A stretch of DNA of 64,000 nucleotides from Diphasiastrum complanatum (taxonomy: Eukaryota > Streptophyta > Lycopodiopsida > Lycopodiales > Lycopodiaceae), in contig MU831867.1 of NCBI GenBank assembly GCA_029204225.1, positions 35,594 through 99,593 of the forward strand, written 5' to 3'. The translations under genes were made by a program, and so were the position numbers. Positions within the stretch are counted from its first letter, which is position 1. Each line of letters opens with the position of its first letter. This document shows, piece by piece, positions 33,152 to 44,111 of this stretch. Under the pieces are notes generated by a model. The model was not told the DNA's origin. It did not search any database and was given only the letters and a program-made list of their open reading frames with translations.

Positions 33152-33650
33152 AAATGTTTAGAATAGATGGGGTCTAGCCGTATGTGGCTGACTATTGTTA
33201 TGTAAGTTTCGGCAGTAGATGAGGCAGCATTTAGTGTCTAACATAGTGTAAAGAACAGCCCTAGCCGTATATGGCGGGAATACGTATTGTAATTTTGATA
33301 CATCTGACGAATTAATGTACGGTGTGTTTTTTGTGCAATGTGTGCCTGGTGTATTGCAATGTAGTATGTGTGTTTATGAAATGCTATGAAGGGGGTTGTA
33401 TTTCTGTGTTGTGCATCTGCTATCAATCTCTGCAGTTGAAACTAATTGTAATTACGCACATACTATTCGAAATAAAATTGAAAACAAAGCATAACAATTA
33501 CAAATCGACAAATACAAAATGTGCAGCGAATAAAGTACGTCCAACACTTAATATAGTGTGGAAAATGGTCTGAATACAGTGTTCGACCATCTGGCCGCCA
33601 AACATGGAACATGATATCAAACTGCTAAAAATAAAATAACAGAGCTACAA

Positions 33651-34278
33651 TCAATGCTCTGGCTCTGACTCAGATGAATGCTCCGGAGACAACTCAGGGC
33701 CCCGAGCTGACTCTCGCAACTGATATCTATGCCTGTCTGGAACTGGCATGGGCTGTGTATCCGAGGGGGCAGACTCGTCATCCTCATCCTCCCAATCTGC
33801 CTCCGCATCAGCCCCCAAGCAGGCTAAACCAACAACACCTGCTGCAGCTGGTTGTGATACTGCACCTCTACCAGCAACTGGAGCCCTGCGAGGTCGTCCT
33901 CTCTTCCCTGGCTGTTTCCGTGCCCTGGCTTTCTTGTTCGGTGCATCCTTGGGCCTTCCTGGCCTCTTGCGGACGAGGGGAACCGTCAATGCCTCATCAC
34001 CCCCATGCAGATCACCTAGCTGGCTAGGTTGGGCCCAAGCTGTGGCCGGCTGGGATAGAAAAGTCAAAGATGGGTGTCCCTGTGCAGCTGATAGTGGAGG
34101 ATAGGTCCGTGGAGTGTGTGCCCGTGGGCCTGCTGCTGGTGGAGGAACTAGCTGTGGAGGGGCTGTCCCTGCAGAAGACAAGTACAGCGGCGATAAGTAC
34201 CGAAAGGGGCGCTGCGGTGGCCGGTACTGGTACATCCTGGGTGCTGCCAAAGGAGGAGCCGGTGCCATGGGTGTTGTC
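33651..34278 (-). pseudogene. Family 1 transposase C-terminal tail, copy b (distal part)
   Basis: The minus-strand frame equals the end of copy a: proline-rich MYQYRPPQRPF, then RKRPGRPKDAPNKK and GKRGRPRRAP (AT-hook-like), then an acidic stretch and LSPEHSSESEPEH at the stop (33651). Unlike copy a it has no stop in this region. It is cut off from the proximal tail by the insert at 34279-34668. Confidence 0.8.
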
Positions 34279-34668
34279 TGTTGAAATAAATGCCTATTTT
34301 GCCCCTTAAGGCTTGTATACTTGTAACTTGTAAGTTGTGCATAAGACATGGGGGTAAAACATTTATGTACATAGTACACCCCACTTGTGCTAATTAGGCA
34401 AGTAAATCAAGTAGGTTAAGGACCCATGTGGGTTCTAGAGCTAGAATTAGCAAGACACCACCTCTATACATAACATGCTATATGTAGCCCAAACTTTGGA
34501 GGGGTTTCCACGCCCTACTACACTTTGAATATTCATTCATGTTGTGTGAGCTTTGGAGTCCTCTCTCTCTTGCTTTTGTGTTCTACTCCATAGCTGGTTT
34601 TCTGAAGCTTTCATAGTGTGCTTACTATGCTGTTATGATACTCCATAGCTAGGCCTTGGAATTTGACA
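34279..34668. mobile_element. Solo-LTR-like insertion inside the transposase tail of copy b
   Basis: A 390-bp segment starting TGTTGAAATAAA and ending TTTGACA interrupts sequence that is continuous in copy a. Flanking bases are TTGTC and CTGTC, a 4-of-5 match to a target duplication. TG to CA ends and size fit a solo LTR. The parent family is unknown. Confidence 0.6.
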
Positions 34669-35080
34669 CTGTCAAGGGAGGAGGATGTGCCGTGGGTGCT
34701 GTCACTGGAGGAGCCACTGTGGATGTGGGCGCTGCAAGAGAAAATCTGGGCACAGATGGTGGCCTGCCATGGAGACCTGGTGCTGCAAAAGTGGATGGCG
34801 ATGGAGGGGCTGTAGGCCTCAATGGCATCGGTGGCACTGGAGGTGCTGTGCGGCGCACATACACCCTCTGAGGAACTGGAGGAACTGCAGACACCTCGTG
34901 TAGCTACTTGGCTGAGACTTTGTGTAGGGCATACTGGCTAGAGAGGATGGGGGCGCCCTGACGCTCGGCATCTGCTAGGCCTCGGAATCCAACTCTGCAA
35001 TCAAGTCGTCCAGGTGGGCATCCGAATATAAATGCTCTGGGCTCTGGGACTCATCATGTGCACCATCCTCTGGATCATCC
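34669..35080 (-). pseudogene. Family 1 transposase tail, copy b (proximal part)
   Basis: The minus strand matches copy a over 29577-29955 (QDDPEDG, SPEHLYSDAHLDD, VYVRRTAPPVP, GLHGRPPSVPRFS). It carries a TAG in place of a glutamine-type codon near 34977. It ends where the gypsy LTR begins at 35081. Confidence 0.75.
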
Positions 35081-35438
35081 TGTTACGAGCTCGTGACCAG
35101 TGTCGAACCCTAGAGAACACAGATAGGTCAGATACCACAGTCAGGGTCGTGTCCAGCATACATGACCAACAGGGCAAGACAGTGTGAGTAGTGTGCCCCA
35201 ACACGGTCCATAGCCATGGCGGGCCTAACACAGCCTAGGGACCCTGTCAGCAGGATAGGGCCTCCAGTTGGGTCCCGACGTGCAGTCAGCCACGACAGTG
35301 ACACGTGGCCGACACTTGGCAGTTGCATGCTACCAGTCCTCACACTGGGCTAGGAGGGGCTTACTCTATATCAGGGAGTAGGCAAGGTTGGGTGGATCAG
35401 TTAGTGTTTGTCCTACTGTGGTGTTAAGACCTATTACA
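35081..35438 (+). repeat. 5' LTR of the Ty3/gypsy element
   Basis: A 358-bp segment starts TGTTACGAGC and ends CTATTACA, followed one base later by a primer-binding site. It begins exactly where the hAT tail of copy b stops, so it likely marks the insertion edge. Confidence 0.75.
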
Positions 35439-35439
35439 C

Positions 35440-35452
35440 TGGTATCAGAGCC
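35440..35452 (+). promoter_or_regulatory. Primer-binding site of the gypsy element
   Basis: TGGTATCAGAGCC, complementary to initiator methionine tRNA, one base after the LTR. Confidence 0.85.
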
Positions 35453-36299
35453 ATCTTCATCCTAGGGAATTCAGTTTTCAGCAGTGGAGAAAGTAGCTAG
35501 ATTGCTCAGAACTTCTTCGAGTTCTCAGAAAGTAGAGGAGCAGGGCCAGCGCTGTAGGAACAATCTCCTACTGAGGAAATCTTGGTGGATTTACTTGCTT
35601 TTTTGACAGAATTCGAACCAGAATTCAGGGGTAGTTCCATCGCTGCAAAATCAGATAGTTACTTCTGATTTTTGAGTGTAAAACACTGTAATTTGAGCGG
35701 AAATTCAAGAGGAAAGCTAGTACAGATCCAGCGCTGATAATATCTTCTGAAATCCTGAGATTTGGAATCCTTTTGAGGCCCTTTAGTCTGATTTTCAGTA
35801 GCCACAGATCTGAAAGACAGATAGCGAGGGTAGTGAGTCAACAAAATCAGGATTGTAGGTGATTTTTAGGCCAATAATTTTTGACTTGGTGGGCCCATAG
35901 AACTGTTGGCCAGTCAGCGAGGGTCTACAATAAATCAAATTCAGTTTTTTGCCTACAGTTTAAGCTTGGAATTTGATTTTTCAGAGCAGGCAGTTCAGCG
36001 AGCAGAGGCCTTCACAAAATCGGATTTGGTACATCTGTTTTTTGACTCCAATCTGGGAAAATTTGATCTACCCGAGTTGTTAACCTGACATCGAGGGTAG
36101 GAGCAAGGGAAATCAGAGATTTGCTTGCATCTTGGCATCCTGGTTCCTGATTTTTCCGGACAGCAGGTCTGAAAGCAGTTGAAGAAAAGCTGAAAGGGCT
36201 TTTCTTGATTCTCTTTGTGGAAGTACAGTTCTCAGAAAGAGCTAAGTTTTCTTTCCCTCCTTGTACAGAAGTTAAGGTACCTCTTTCTCAGTTTCCAAG
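35453..36299 (+). other. Leader of the gypsy element
   Basis: About 850 bp between primer site and gag start. No coding feature is supported. Confidence 0.6.
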
Positions 36300-37286
36300 A
36301 TGACCACTCCTCAGGGACTTGATCAACCCCCGGAGAGAGGCTTCGACGAACTTGAAACAGAAGCCTTGGCTTACAGTAAAGGGAAAGAACCTATGGAAAT
36401 GGAAGAACAGGAACAGTTCGCCGAAGAACTTGACGAACTGGTTACCAAGGAGCATTTTCTCCAGTTGTTAACAGAAGTGGATGAACTGAAGTTGGCATTA
36501 GCCAATTTCAAGTCCAGTGTGGATGACTCGTTCGCTGAACTCAAGAGCTTGATTTTGAGTTCCGCGAAAGGAAGCCTTTCCTCCACTTCTCAGTTGTCCC
36601 CTTCTCCACTTCCATCAGTTTCGGGAGAGACTTTACGGTCTCACCCCAGTGTTTTTAAAGATTTAAAGCCTCCTACTTTTAATGGGGAAGAGAAGGATAG
36701 AAATGCGGATATTCTTCAAACCTTCCTCAGCAAATGGAAGAACATTCATGCTCTTAAACAGACCGCTGACCATTTGCAAGCTATTGAGGCCAGTCTTTCC
36801 TTAGGGCCTATGGCCTATAAGTGGTGGTTAAATCTCCAGGAGACTGGGCAGACTCCCCGGTCATGGAAAGCTTTTGAAGAAGCTTTCCTAAGAGAATTCC
36901 TACCAGAAAATGAACTTGATAGAGCTTGGGAAGCCTGGGAAAGAACAGTAATGGACAAGTCCCTCATCCAATATATCTCGCAGTATCGAGAAGCAATTTT
37001 AAAAATTAAAAATATGGATGATTATCAGAAAATCAGGGGATTTGTCCGTGGCCTCAAAGATAAATATAAAGTAGAGGTCCAGAGAAACTCGCCTACTACC
37101 CTTGTGCAAGCTCTCAGATATGCTCAAATCTATGATGATTCAGTGGGTAGGAAGAGGGCGAGACAACAACCACTTTCTGAGCAGCCTCCTCAGAAAGACT
37201 TTCAATTTAAAAAGAAATTTTTAAAAAGAAAGAATCAAGATAAATTTAAAAGGGAAGCTCCTCAGAAACACCCTTCACTCATATAG
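36300..37286 (+). CDS. Ty3/gypsy gag
   Basis: A 328-codon frame with the retrotransposon gag core: PPTFNGEEKDRNADILQTFL, a W-rich region with ARxWW-like YKWWLNL and FLREFLPENELDRAWE, then YRGFV-like RGFVRGLKDKY and a basic C-terminal region. A stop (TAG at 37284) falls before the zinc knuckle, which reads CFVCMGKGHTVR then TAG then CPKG at about 37327-37380. Both stops are presumably later mutations. Confidence 0.8.
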   Translation: MTTPQGLDQPPERGFDELETEALAYSKGKEPMEMEEQEQFAEELDELVTKEHFLQLLTEVDELKLALANFKSSVDDSFAELKSLILSSAKGSLSSTSQLSPSPLPSVSGETLRSHPSVFKDLKPPTFNGEEKDRNADILQTFLSKWKNIHALKQTADHLQAIEASLSLGPMAYKWWLNLQETGQTPRSWKAFEEAFLREFLPENELDRAWEAWERTVMDKSLIQYISQYREAILKIKNMDDYQKIRGFVRGLKDKYKVEVQRNSPTTLVQALRYAQIYDDSVGRKRARQQPLSEQPPQKDFQFKKKFLKRKNQDKFKREAPQKHPSLI

Positions 37287-39316
37287 CCCTTAAAACCAGA
37301 TGATTTTGAGAAAGCCAAACAAGAATGTTTGTGCTTTGTGTGTATGGGCAAGGGACACACAGTCAGATAGTGTCCCAAGGGGCCTTTCACTAAAAAAGAT
37401 AAGAAAGATAAAAAACAAGTTCATCTTGTTCAAACTGTATGTTTCCCCAGTGACTCGGCAGCTTCCGAGATCAAAGTGTATCATGAAGATCATGAACACT
37501 GTTGCCAGCTGACCTCTGCAATGCTAGCGAGACCCTTCAGCTTTGGGCCGCATGACCTAGTACGTATGCATGGGAGAGTTGGTAACCAGTCAGTAAGAGT
37601 TATGGTTGATGATGAGGCAACCCATAATTTCATCAACTACACCCTGGTTAAAAAGCTTAAACTACCAGAAGTACCTAGTCAACATAGGTACATAGTTTCA
37701 TTAGCTAAGGGTGAAGATAAAAAAATATGGGAAACTATGGTAAGTAATTTGAATCTTGGTATTCAGGGGTACCAAGATGAAATAAACTTTTAGATAATGC
37801 ACCTAGATCGTACAGACATTGTTCACGGGAGAGATTGGCTCTATAGTTTAGGACCTTCCCTCCACAGAAACTATCAGGAGAACACCCTCAGCTTTCAGCA
37901 TAAAGGCCGAGAGATCCAGTTGCATGGGGAGCATGATGTTCCCAACAGTCCTATGGTCTGCAGTTCAGAGCTCTGTCAGCTAATCGGAGACGAAGACCAT
38001 CAGGTATTCTTATGTGACTTTCAGTTTATTCCTGAAGTTTCTATTTCCAGTTCTATTCAGCAAAAAATCAGTAGATTAGAAACTTTATTGTCTAAATTTA
38101 AAGATATTTTTCCTGAAGATTTGCCACATGGTTTACCACCTAGCAGAGAGGTAGATCATGTAATAAACCTAGTACCAGGTACAGCACCTGTTTCTAAACC
38201 TCCGTATCGGGTCAGCCGAACAGAGGATGAAGAAATAACTAGGCAGTTAACAGATTATCTTGGGAAAGGCCAAATTCAGACCAGTAGTTCACCATGGGCC
38301 TCACCAGTCCTATTGGTGAAGAAGAAAGAGGAGTCTATGCGTCTTTGCGTAGATTACAGAGCCCTCAATAAAGTCACAATTAAGAATAAGTACCCTATGC
38401 CTCGGGCAGACGAGTTGTTTGATCAACTCGATGGGGCTAAATTTTTCAGTAAAATAGACCTCAGATCGGGATATCATCAAGTCCGTATTAAGTCGGAAGA
38501 TGTCTCGAAAACAGCTTTTAGGACTCGTCACGGTCATTATGAGTTTAAGGTGATGCCATTTGGGCTCACAAATGCTCCAGCTACCTTTATGACCTTGATG
38601 AACAGTGTCCTCAGACCATACTTGGGTACGTTTGTAGTCGTATTTTTAGATGACATCCTCGTCTACAGCAAAACGAGGAAGGAGCATCTAAAACACCTCA
38701 GAAAGGTGTTTCAATTGCTCAGAAAGCATAAGCTTTATGCTAAACAATCCAACTGTGAATTCTTCGTTGAAGAAGTAGCATATTTGGGTCACATTATCTC
38801 TTCAGATGGGATTAAGATGGACCCAAATAAGGTTAAAGCCATACTCAGTTGCCTGAGACCTCAAAATATTTTAGAACTTCAGATCTTTCTTGGTTTGGCG
38901 GGATATTACTGACGATTTGTCAAGGAATATGCTCAGATAGCAGTTCCCATGACAAATCTTCTCAAGGGGAAGGGAAAGGAGTTCATTTGGGAGTCTGCAC
39001 AGCAGGAGAGCTTTGATGCTCTCAAAACAGCCTTAGCTACAGCACCAGTTTTAAAGGTCGTCGACCCCAATCAGCCATTTGTGGTCGAAACAGATGCTAG
39101 CGACTTTGCAGTAGGTGCGTGCTAACTCAGAGTGGACGACCAGTTGCGTTCGAGAGTAAAAAACTCGAGCCAGCTCAGACTAGGTACAGTGCCTATGAAA
39201 AGGAACTCTTTTCCATAGTCCATGCCCTTAAGACTTGGAGGCATTATTTGTATGGTGCCAACTTTGAGGTCCTGACAGACCATGAGAGTCTCAGAACTGG
39301 AGAGAAGCGCAATTAG
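37287..39316 (+). pseudogene. Ty3/gypsy pol: protease, reverse transcriptase, partial RNase H
   Basis: After the broken zinc knuckle come a protease-like region (VDDEATHNFIN, aspartate then A-T in place of D-S-G-A-T-H), a stop at about 37792, then [10 protein letters not shown] and a long reverse-transcriptase frame to 38912. RT motifs are [39 protein letters not shown] and YLGH. A TGA at 38911 sits where the family has an arginine (YY then RF). RNase H follows (ETDASDFAVGA, FESKKLEPAQ, YEKELFSIVHALKTWRHYL, LTDHESL) and breaks off at about 39300. Integrase and the 3' LTR are missing. Confidence 0.85.
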
Positions 39317-40090
39317 TTCAAGCGAAGTGGACTAGTTTTGCAACTCTCCGTCCAACGGCCCCGTTTCTCCAAATGGGATCCGATTCGGGTGCCGTCTGTT
39401 TCGGCCAGTGGACAACCTCGATATCAACCTGTGGGAACAAACAGGACGAGGAAACGACTGACAGTTGGCCTGCAACGTCCGTCCGAAGTTCGACGTTAAA
39501 CAGGTCTTCGGGACACTTTGTCCGGTCGGGACCGTAATTAGTAAGCTGTTGAAGTTCATCCGGGAAGAAACCGATCCCATCAACGGAGTCATAGTAGTGT
39601 ATAGCTTGTCACTCTTCTGGTGAGCCCTAATTTCCCCCAGAGACTTCTGCTCCTGAGAACTTGTCACTCTTCTGGTGAGCGTTCACCTCTCCCCAATCCT
39701 CTGGCGAGCATTCACCTCTTTGAGACGGTCACTGATGCACCCTAAACCCTAAATTAGTAATATGTTTGTCATAAAAACCATCATCTTCACTCGAAACCAC
39801 TCTTAGATCTTTCTTTGCCGCTTTTTTGGAAATTAGTTCCCAATGAAGGTTCGTAATAATTTATGAACTGCTCACTAGCCATGGTTGTTTAGTAATATCT
39901 CAGTTATGAGAGGCATGGCCCAGTGGTTAGGTCTGTTGCAAATGTTTTTGGTACCGTTTTCCTGTTTTTTAACTGGAGGGGGCAGGTGGGTGCCAGACAC
40001 CCTCTGATAATCCATTCCGAGGGGAAAACAGGGGCCATAAATTGCTTTTATTTGCTTTTGGAATGGGGAACAGTGTAGGCAGGTGCCTGT
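39317..40090. other. Unassigned sequence with a 20-bp direct repeat
   Basis: No gene is seen. CTTGTCACTCTTCTGGTGAG occurs at 39605 and 39660, 55 bp apart. Confidence 0.5.
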
Positions 40091-40188
40091 ATTTTTTTTT
40101 TTTTGAAAAAAAAAAAACCTGAAAAAAAACGGACGCGGGCGCCCCTTGGACGCGGATGCGCGTCCGCGTCCGCCATCCGCTTCCTTAG
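40091..40188. mobile_element. GC-rich end fragment (A-type terminus)
   Basis: The complement of this fragment starts CTAAGGAAGCGGATGGCGG and matches the left end of the small element at 53511-53839. It abuts an (AT)n tract at 40189-40206. Confidence 0.6.
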
Positions 40189-40206
40189 ATATATATATAT
40201 ATATAT
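40189..40206. repeat. (AT)n tract between two transposon ends
   Basis: Eighteen bp of AT repeats, flanked on the left by the A-type end and on the right by the B-type end CAGACATGAGGG. Confidence 0.9.
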
Positions 40207-42507
40207 CAGACATGAGGGTCCGGGCCAAAATGGCCGCGTCCGACCCCCAGACGCAGGGTCGGACGCGAGAGTAGGCAAAGGGTGGAAGAGGGAGAGTGTG
40301 GGAGAGCATAGAGAGAGAGAGAGAGGGAGAGAGAGAGAGAGAGAGAGATGGTGTTTGTGTGTGTGTGTGTGTGTGAGAAAATTGTGTGTGTGAAAATTGT
40401 GTGTGTGTGTGAAAATTGTGTGTTGATTTGTGTGCATTCAGTTGTGTGTGTGTGGTGATCTGTGTGTGAGAGAGAGAGAGGAAGAGACAGAGAGTGTGAG
40501 GAACGTAAAGAGAGAGGATTTGTGTGCACAGTGTGTGTGTGTGAGTTTAGGATTTAGGTTCAAGGGTGCTTGGGTTTGGGGTTTAGGGCTTAGGGCGAGC
40601 CGTCCACAGATGCCACGGACTCTATTTCTACTGGTGCACCCACTGCCACCGACCCTGCCACTGGTACACCCAACCCAGCGCCACCGCCCCCATCGTCGCA
40701 TCTGCACCCGCCACTGCCGCTGCATCCGCACCCGCACCCGCCCCTGCCACCGCCACCGCCACCGCCTCCGCCTCCGCCAGTACTCCCCATGGATCCACGG
40801 CCTCCACTGCTGCACCTACGCGTATGCCATCACCGTCAGATCTGCACGGCCCGTCCACATCCTCCGCTTCCGCACCTGCACCTATGCCACCACCTCCACA
40901 TCTGCATCGTCCATCCGCATCCTCCCAGCCATCCACATCCCGAGGCACCAGACAGATGTCCATGCCGGGATCTTTCAGAGAGGGGCAGCACAGAGAGGCC
41001 ACCAGGAACATAGCACAGATGTTCTATGAACTGAACCTCCCCTTTATCATGGCATCATCCCGCATCTTTCGAGAGGCTATCTCGAAAGTTGCAGTTTGCG
41101 AGCCCGGCTACACACCACCCACAGCCGACGCACTACGAGGCCCCTTGCTCCAGGACCGGGTTGCATCAGTCAAAGAGAGATTGGCCGCACTGCATGAGGC
41201 TTGGGATAGATACGGCTGTTCCATCATGGCTGATGAATGGACTGATCGTCGCAGACGTCTACTCATCAACGTGATTGTTTCTAGTTGTTACGGTTCCATG
41301 TTCTTGTGCAACATCGACGCCTCCGAGGCAGGGAGAGTGCATTCGGCCGAGTACATTTATGGCATCATTCGCGCGGCGATAGAGGAGGTCGGACCACAGC
41401 CCGTTGTCCAGGTATAATATTCTTTCATTAGTTGCTTGTTCATTTGCTGCTGGATGTTGATACAATAGTTCTGCGTAGTTTTCGATTGATTGCAATGTGT
41501 TTCCGAGCTGTGAACTGATCGTGTGAATGTATCGCGAAAGGTTGTGACGGACAATGTGTCCAACTGCTGCGGTATGGGGGAGCTTCATATTGCAGACTAC
41601 CCCTCCATCGTGTGGACGCCATGCGCCGCACACTCACTGGACCTCCTCCTGGATTCCATCGGGCGCCTGCCTTGGGTCAGTGACATTCTCACAAGGGCAC
41701 TTGCGGTCGTGAACTTCGTCACACGCAAGCGCCGCATGACGGCACTTTTCCGCACATTCAGCAGGTAAGCTGCCACTTACTTTTTGGCTCGTCAAGATGC
41801 TCTTTTTTTTGGGCTCGTTTCATGTGTGCCTCTCATTCCGTTTGTCAATGCAGGCTCGACTTGAAGAAGCCCGCTCGCACCCGCTTCGCCTACCAATTCA
41901 TCATGCTTGAGCGGCTACACAAGCTCAAGGGTGAATTGCGGCACATGGCCACTTCGGCAGAGTTCACCGCCATGGACCTGTCCACGACCCCAGACGACTT
42001 GGCCTTCCACTACATCTTATTCATGAAGCCTTTCTGGGTGAATATGCAGCAGCTAATGGACATCATGCGCCCCATCTACTCTGTTCTGAGGCTTGTTGAT
42101 CGCGAGGGGTGCACGATGGGCCTCATCTATGAGTTCATGGACCGCATAGGCGAGTCTCTCCAGCGTTCCGAGCTGGACCCTGCCAGGTATAACTTTTTTC
42201 CGTCTCACCATCCTTACTTCCATTTTGCACTCTGTTTCGTCTTGTTGCCGCAACACGATGGTATGTAACTGTTGCCTCCACGTGGTTTGGTCCACAAGTT
42301 GGAGCCTATCAGGCGCTTGTGGCAGCGGCGATGGGAGAAGTTTCACCGGCCCATTCATAGTGTGGCCCACATACTGCATCCGCTTTTTCAGAGCGAGAGG
42401 GGGTACGACGATGCAGAATTGCGTTCGGACTGGTTCGCATACATCCGCCTCCTCAGCAGCGACACTAGGTTCCGCAGCAGGCTCGAAGTGCAGAGGCTCG
42501 GTTACAG
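40207..42507 (+). mobile_element. Family 2 hAT transposon, left copy (BED exon deleted, 3' truncated)
   Basis: Starts with the B-type terminus CAGACATGAGGGTCCGGGCC at 40207 and a GCGTCCG-rich end. GA and GT microsatellites and a TTTAGGG-like leader follow, then the transposase from the Pro/Ala linker onward. Compared with the right copy, the leader joins the linker directly at GGCGAGCCGTCCACAGATGCC, so the zinc-finger exon is missing. It ends at the splice donor at 42508, where the inverted right copy begins. Confidence 0.7.
40600..42507 (+). CDS. Family 2 hAT transposase, catalytic exons, no stops seen
   Basis: Exons read as about 40600-41411, 41541-41764, 41854-42186 and 42299-42507, each with GT-AG borders. 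Residues include AVCEPGYTPPTADALRG, YGCSIMADEWTDRRRRLLIN, VVTDNVSNCC (catalytic aspartate), TPCAAHSLDLLLDSIG (C-x2-H of hAT), FVTRKRRMTALFRTFSR, LDLKKPARTRFA and LIYEFMDRIGESL. This is the DUF659 plus hAT RNase-H-like fold. The N-terminal BED finger and the C-terminal dimerisation exon are absent, so the copy cannot be autonomous. The lack of stops in four exons suggests it is young. Confidence 0.75.
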
Positions 42508-42514
42508 GTAAACA

Positions 42515-42900
42515 TTGTAGGGGGTACGTGTGGCTGTGGCGGAGGCGGAGGCGGGTGCGGATGCGACGGTGGGGGTGGGGGCGGTGGCGCTGGGTGTACC
42601 AGTGGCAGGGTCCGCGGTGGTAGTGGGTGCACCAATGGAAACAGAGTCCACGGCATCTGTGGACGGCTCGCCGGGCTCAGCACTTGGCTCAGCATATGCC
42701 TCAAGAATGCGAGCCCGCTCCGCAGAGGGGATGACCATACAAACGCCGATCCCGTAGCGTCCCCCCGTGGGTCGGACTCGCAATCCCCCCCAAATGTGCT
42801 CGAACCCGTGAGGCGTTCCCTGTGAACTGCTTTCGACAAAAAGGGCAACGCCACTTTTTGTCGGGCATCAACTCCACCTCATCCCAAATGGGACGAGCGA

Positions 42901-42904
<4 letters not shown>
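42515..42904 (-). CDS. Family 2 hAT transposase N-terminus with BED zinc finger, partial
   Basis: The minus strand starts MVARPIWDEVELMPDKKWRC, with C-P-F-C-x-K-x-F and RVRAHLGG, a BED-type DNA-binding finger (C-x2-C ... H). The coding sequence then shifts frame near 42790 and continues as a Pro/Ala/Thr linker equal to the one at 40605-40690 in the left copy. The rest of the transposase is missing. Confidence 0.75.

Positions 42905-42962
<58 letters not shown>
42904..42962. repeat. (CT)n microsatellite directly upstream of the BED start codon
   Basis: On the sense (minus) strand this is a GA tract ending at the ATG. A short CA tract follows on the plus strand. Confidence 0.95.
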
Positions 42963-42974
<12 letters not shown>

Positions 42975-43024
42975 GAAGCACGCAAACTAATATCTCTCTC
43001 TTCTCCTAGACCCCAAACCCAAGC

Positions 43025-43048
43025 ACCCTAAACCCTAAACCCTAAACT
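43025..43048. repeat. Short telomere-like (CCCTAAA)n tract
   Basis: About three CCCTAAA units in the family 2 leader. The equivalent place in the left copy (40545-40600) has degenerate TTTAGGG-like words. It is too short to imply a former telomere. Confidence 0.8.
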
Positions 43049-43210
43049 CACACACACACACCATGTCTCGTACACGCGCGCACACACACAAATCCTCCCT
43101 CTCTGTCTCTCACACTCTCTGTCTCTTCCTCTCTCTCACACACAAATCACCACACACACACACATGTGATACACAAATCAACTAACCCACACACACACAC
43201 ACATAAATTA

Positions 43211-43211
<1 letters not shown>

Positions 43212-43245
<34 letters not shown>

Positions 43246-43248
43246 ATA

Positions 43249-43316
<68 letters not shown>
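43212..43316. repeat. (CA)n and (CT)n microsatellites
   Basis: CA at about 43212-43244 and CT at about 43252-43316, inside the 5' region of the right family 2 copy. Confidence 0.95.
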
Positions 43317-43318
<2 letters not shown>

Positions 43319-43582
43319 GCCCTCTTTCTCTCCTCTCGGGCTTCTGCGGAACAGTCCGCTGCCCGCGCGCCCTTTTTTTTTTTTAAAAAAAAACGCGTCC
43401 GTGGCTCGAACGCGTTCTAGGCCACGGACGGGTCCGCTTTCGGATGCTGGACGCGTCCAGAAAAAAATTTCAAATTTTTTTTTGGACGTGTCCGACCCCG
43501 CGTCGGGGGGTCAGACGCGTCCGGGTCCGGGTGTCGAACGCGGACGCGAAAAGGCCACGTCCGGCCCGGACCCTCATGTCTG

Positions 43583-43599
43583 ATATTATATATATTTAT
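43583..43599. repeat. TA-rich spacer between two B-type termini
   Basis: Seventeen bp of A and T only. A B-type terminus ends at 43582 and another starts at 43600, pointing away from each other. Confidence 0.85.
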
Positions 43600-43850
43600 C
43601 AGACATGAGGGTCCGGGCCGGACATTCTGCGTCTGGCGTCCAGAACCAGACGCGTCCGATCCCCGAACGTGAAGTCGGATGCGTCCAATTTTTTTTTGAT
43701 TTTTTTAGCAAAAAAATTAAAAAAAATTAAAAAAGCGGGCGTCCAATTTTTATTTATTTATGTATTTTTTTTTTTAGCACAAAAAATAATTTTTTTTTAA
43801 AAAAAATCAAAAAAAAAAAAAAGCGGACGCACCCCTATGTCACACCTACT
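43600..43850 (+). mobile_element. Further family 2 terminus
   Basis: Begins CAGACATGAGGGTCCGGGCC at 43600 and continues as GCGTCC-rich and A/T-homopolymer sequence, like the ends at 40207 and 43582. The other end of this copy was not found. CT arrays and ordinary sequence follow. Confidence 0.6.
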
Positions 43851-44107
43851 CTCACGCCCACTCTTGCACCTACACTCACCATTCTCCACTCTTTTTCTCC
43901 CTATGTCACGCCTACTCCCCCCCTATGTCACACCTACTCTCTCTCTCTCTCACCACTCTCCTCTATTTCTCTCCTTATGTCACGCCTACTCTCTCTCTCT
44001 CCCTCTCTCTCTCTCTCTCTCCCCCCCCCCTCTCCCTCCCCAGGGAGGGCACGCAGGGAGGGCGCAAGGGAGGGTGCAAGGGGTGGGCGCAGGGAGGGGG
44101 CGTAGGG

Positions 44108-44111
<4 letters not shown>

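Larger units (their letters stand above)
32026..35080 (-). mobile_element. Family 1 two-gene hAT transposon, copy b (inverted, 5' truncated)
   Basis: Mirror image of copy a. From the right it holds the transposase tail (35078 to 33651), the convergent small gene (32786-33151, plus), the 85-bp array (about 32196-32535) and a GGTACC-containing end at about 32026-32070. A gypsy LTR starts at 35081 where the tail is cut. A 390-bp LTR-like insert interrupts the tail. Confidence 0.75.
42508..43582 (-). mobile_element. Family 2 hAT transposon, right copy (5' part only, inverted)
   Basis: Reading leftward from the B-type terminus at 43582 (complement starts CAGACATGAGGG): GCGTCC-rich end, GA and GT arrays, a TTTAGGG-like leader, another GA array directly before the start codon at 42904, then the BED exon and a Pro/Ala linker. 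Only the 5' third of the element is present, joined to the truncated 3' side of the left copy. Confidence 0.7.

Noticed and set aside
40430-41029. Long Arg/His/Pro-rich frames around 40430-41029 on both strands
   Set aside because: They are other-frame readings of the Pro/Ala-rich linker and GT/GA-rich leader of the family 2 transposase.
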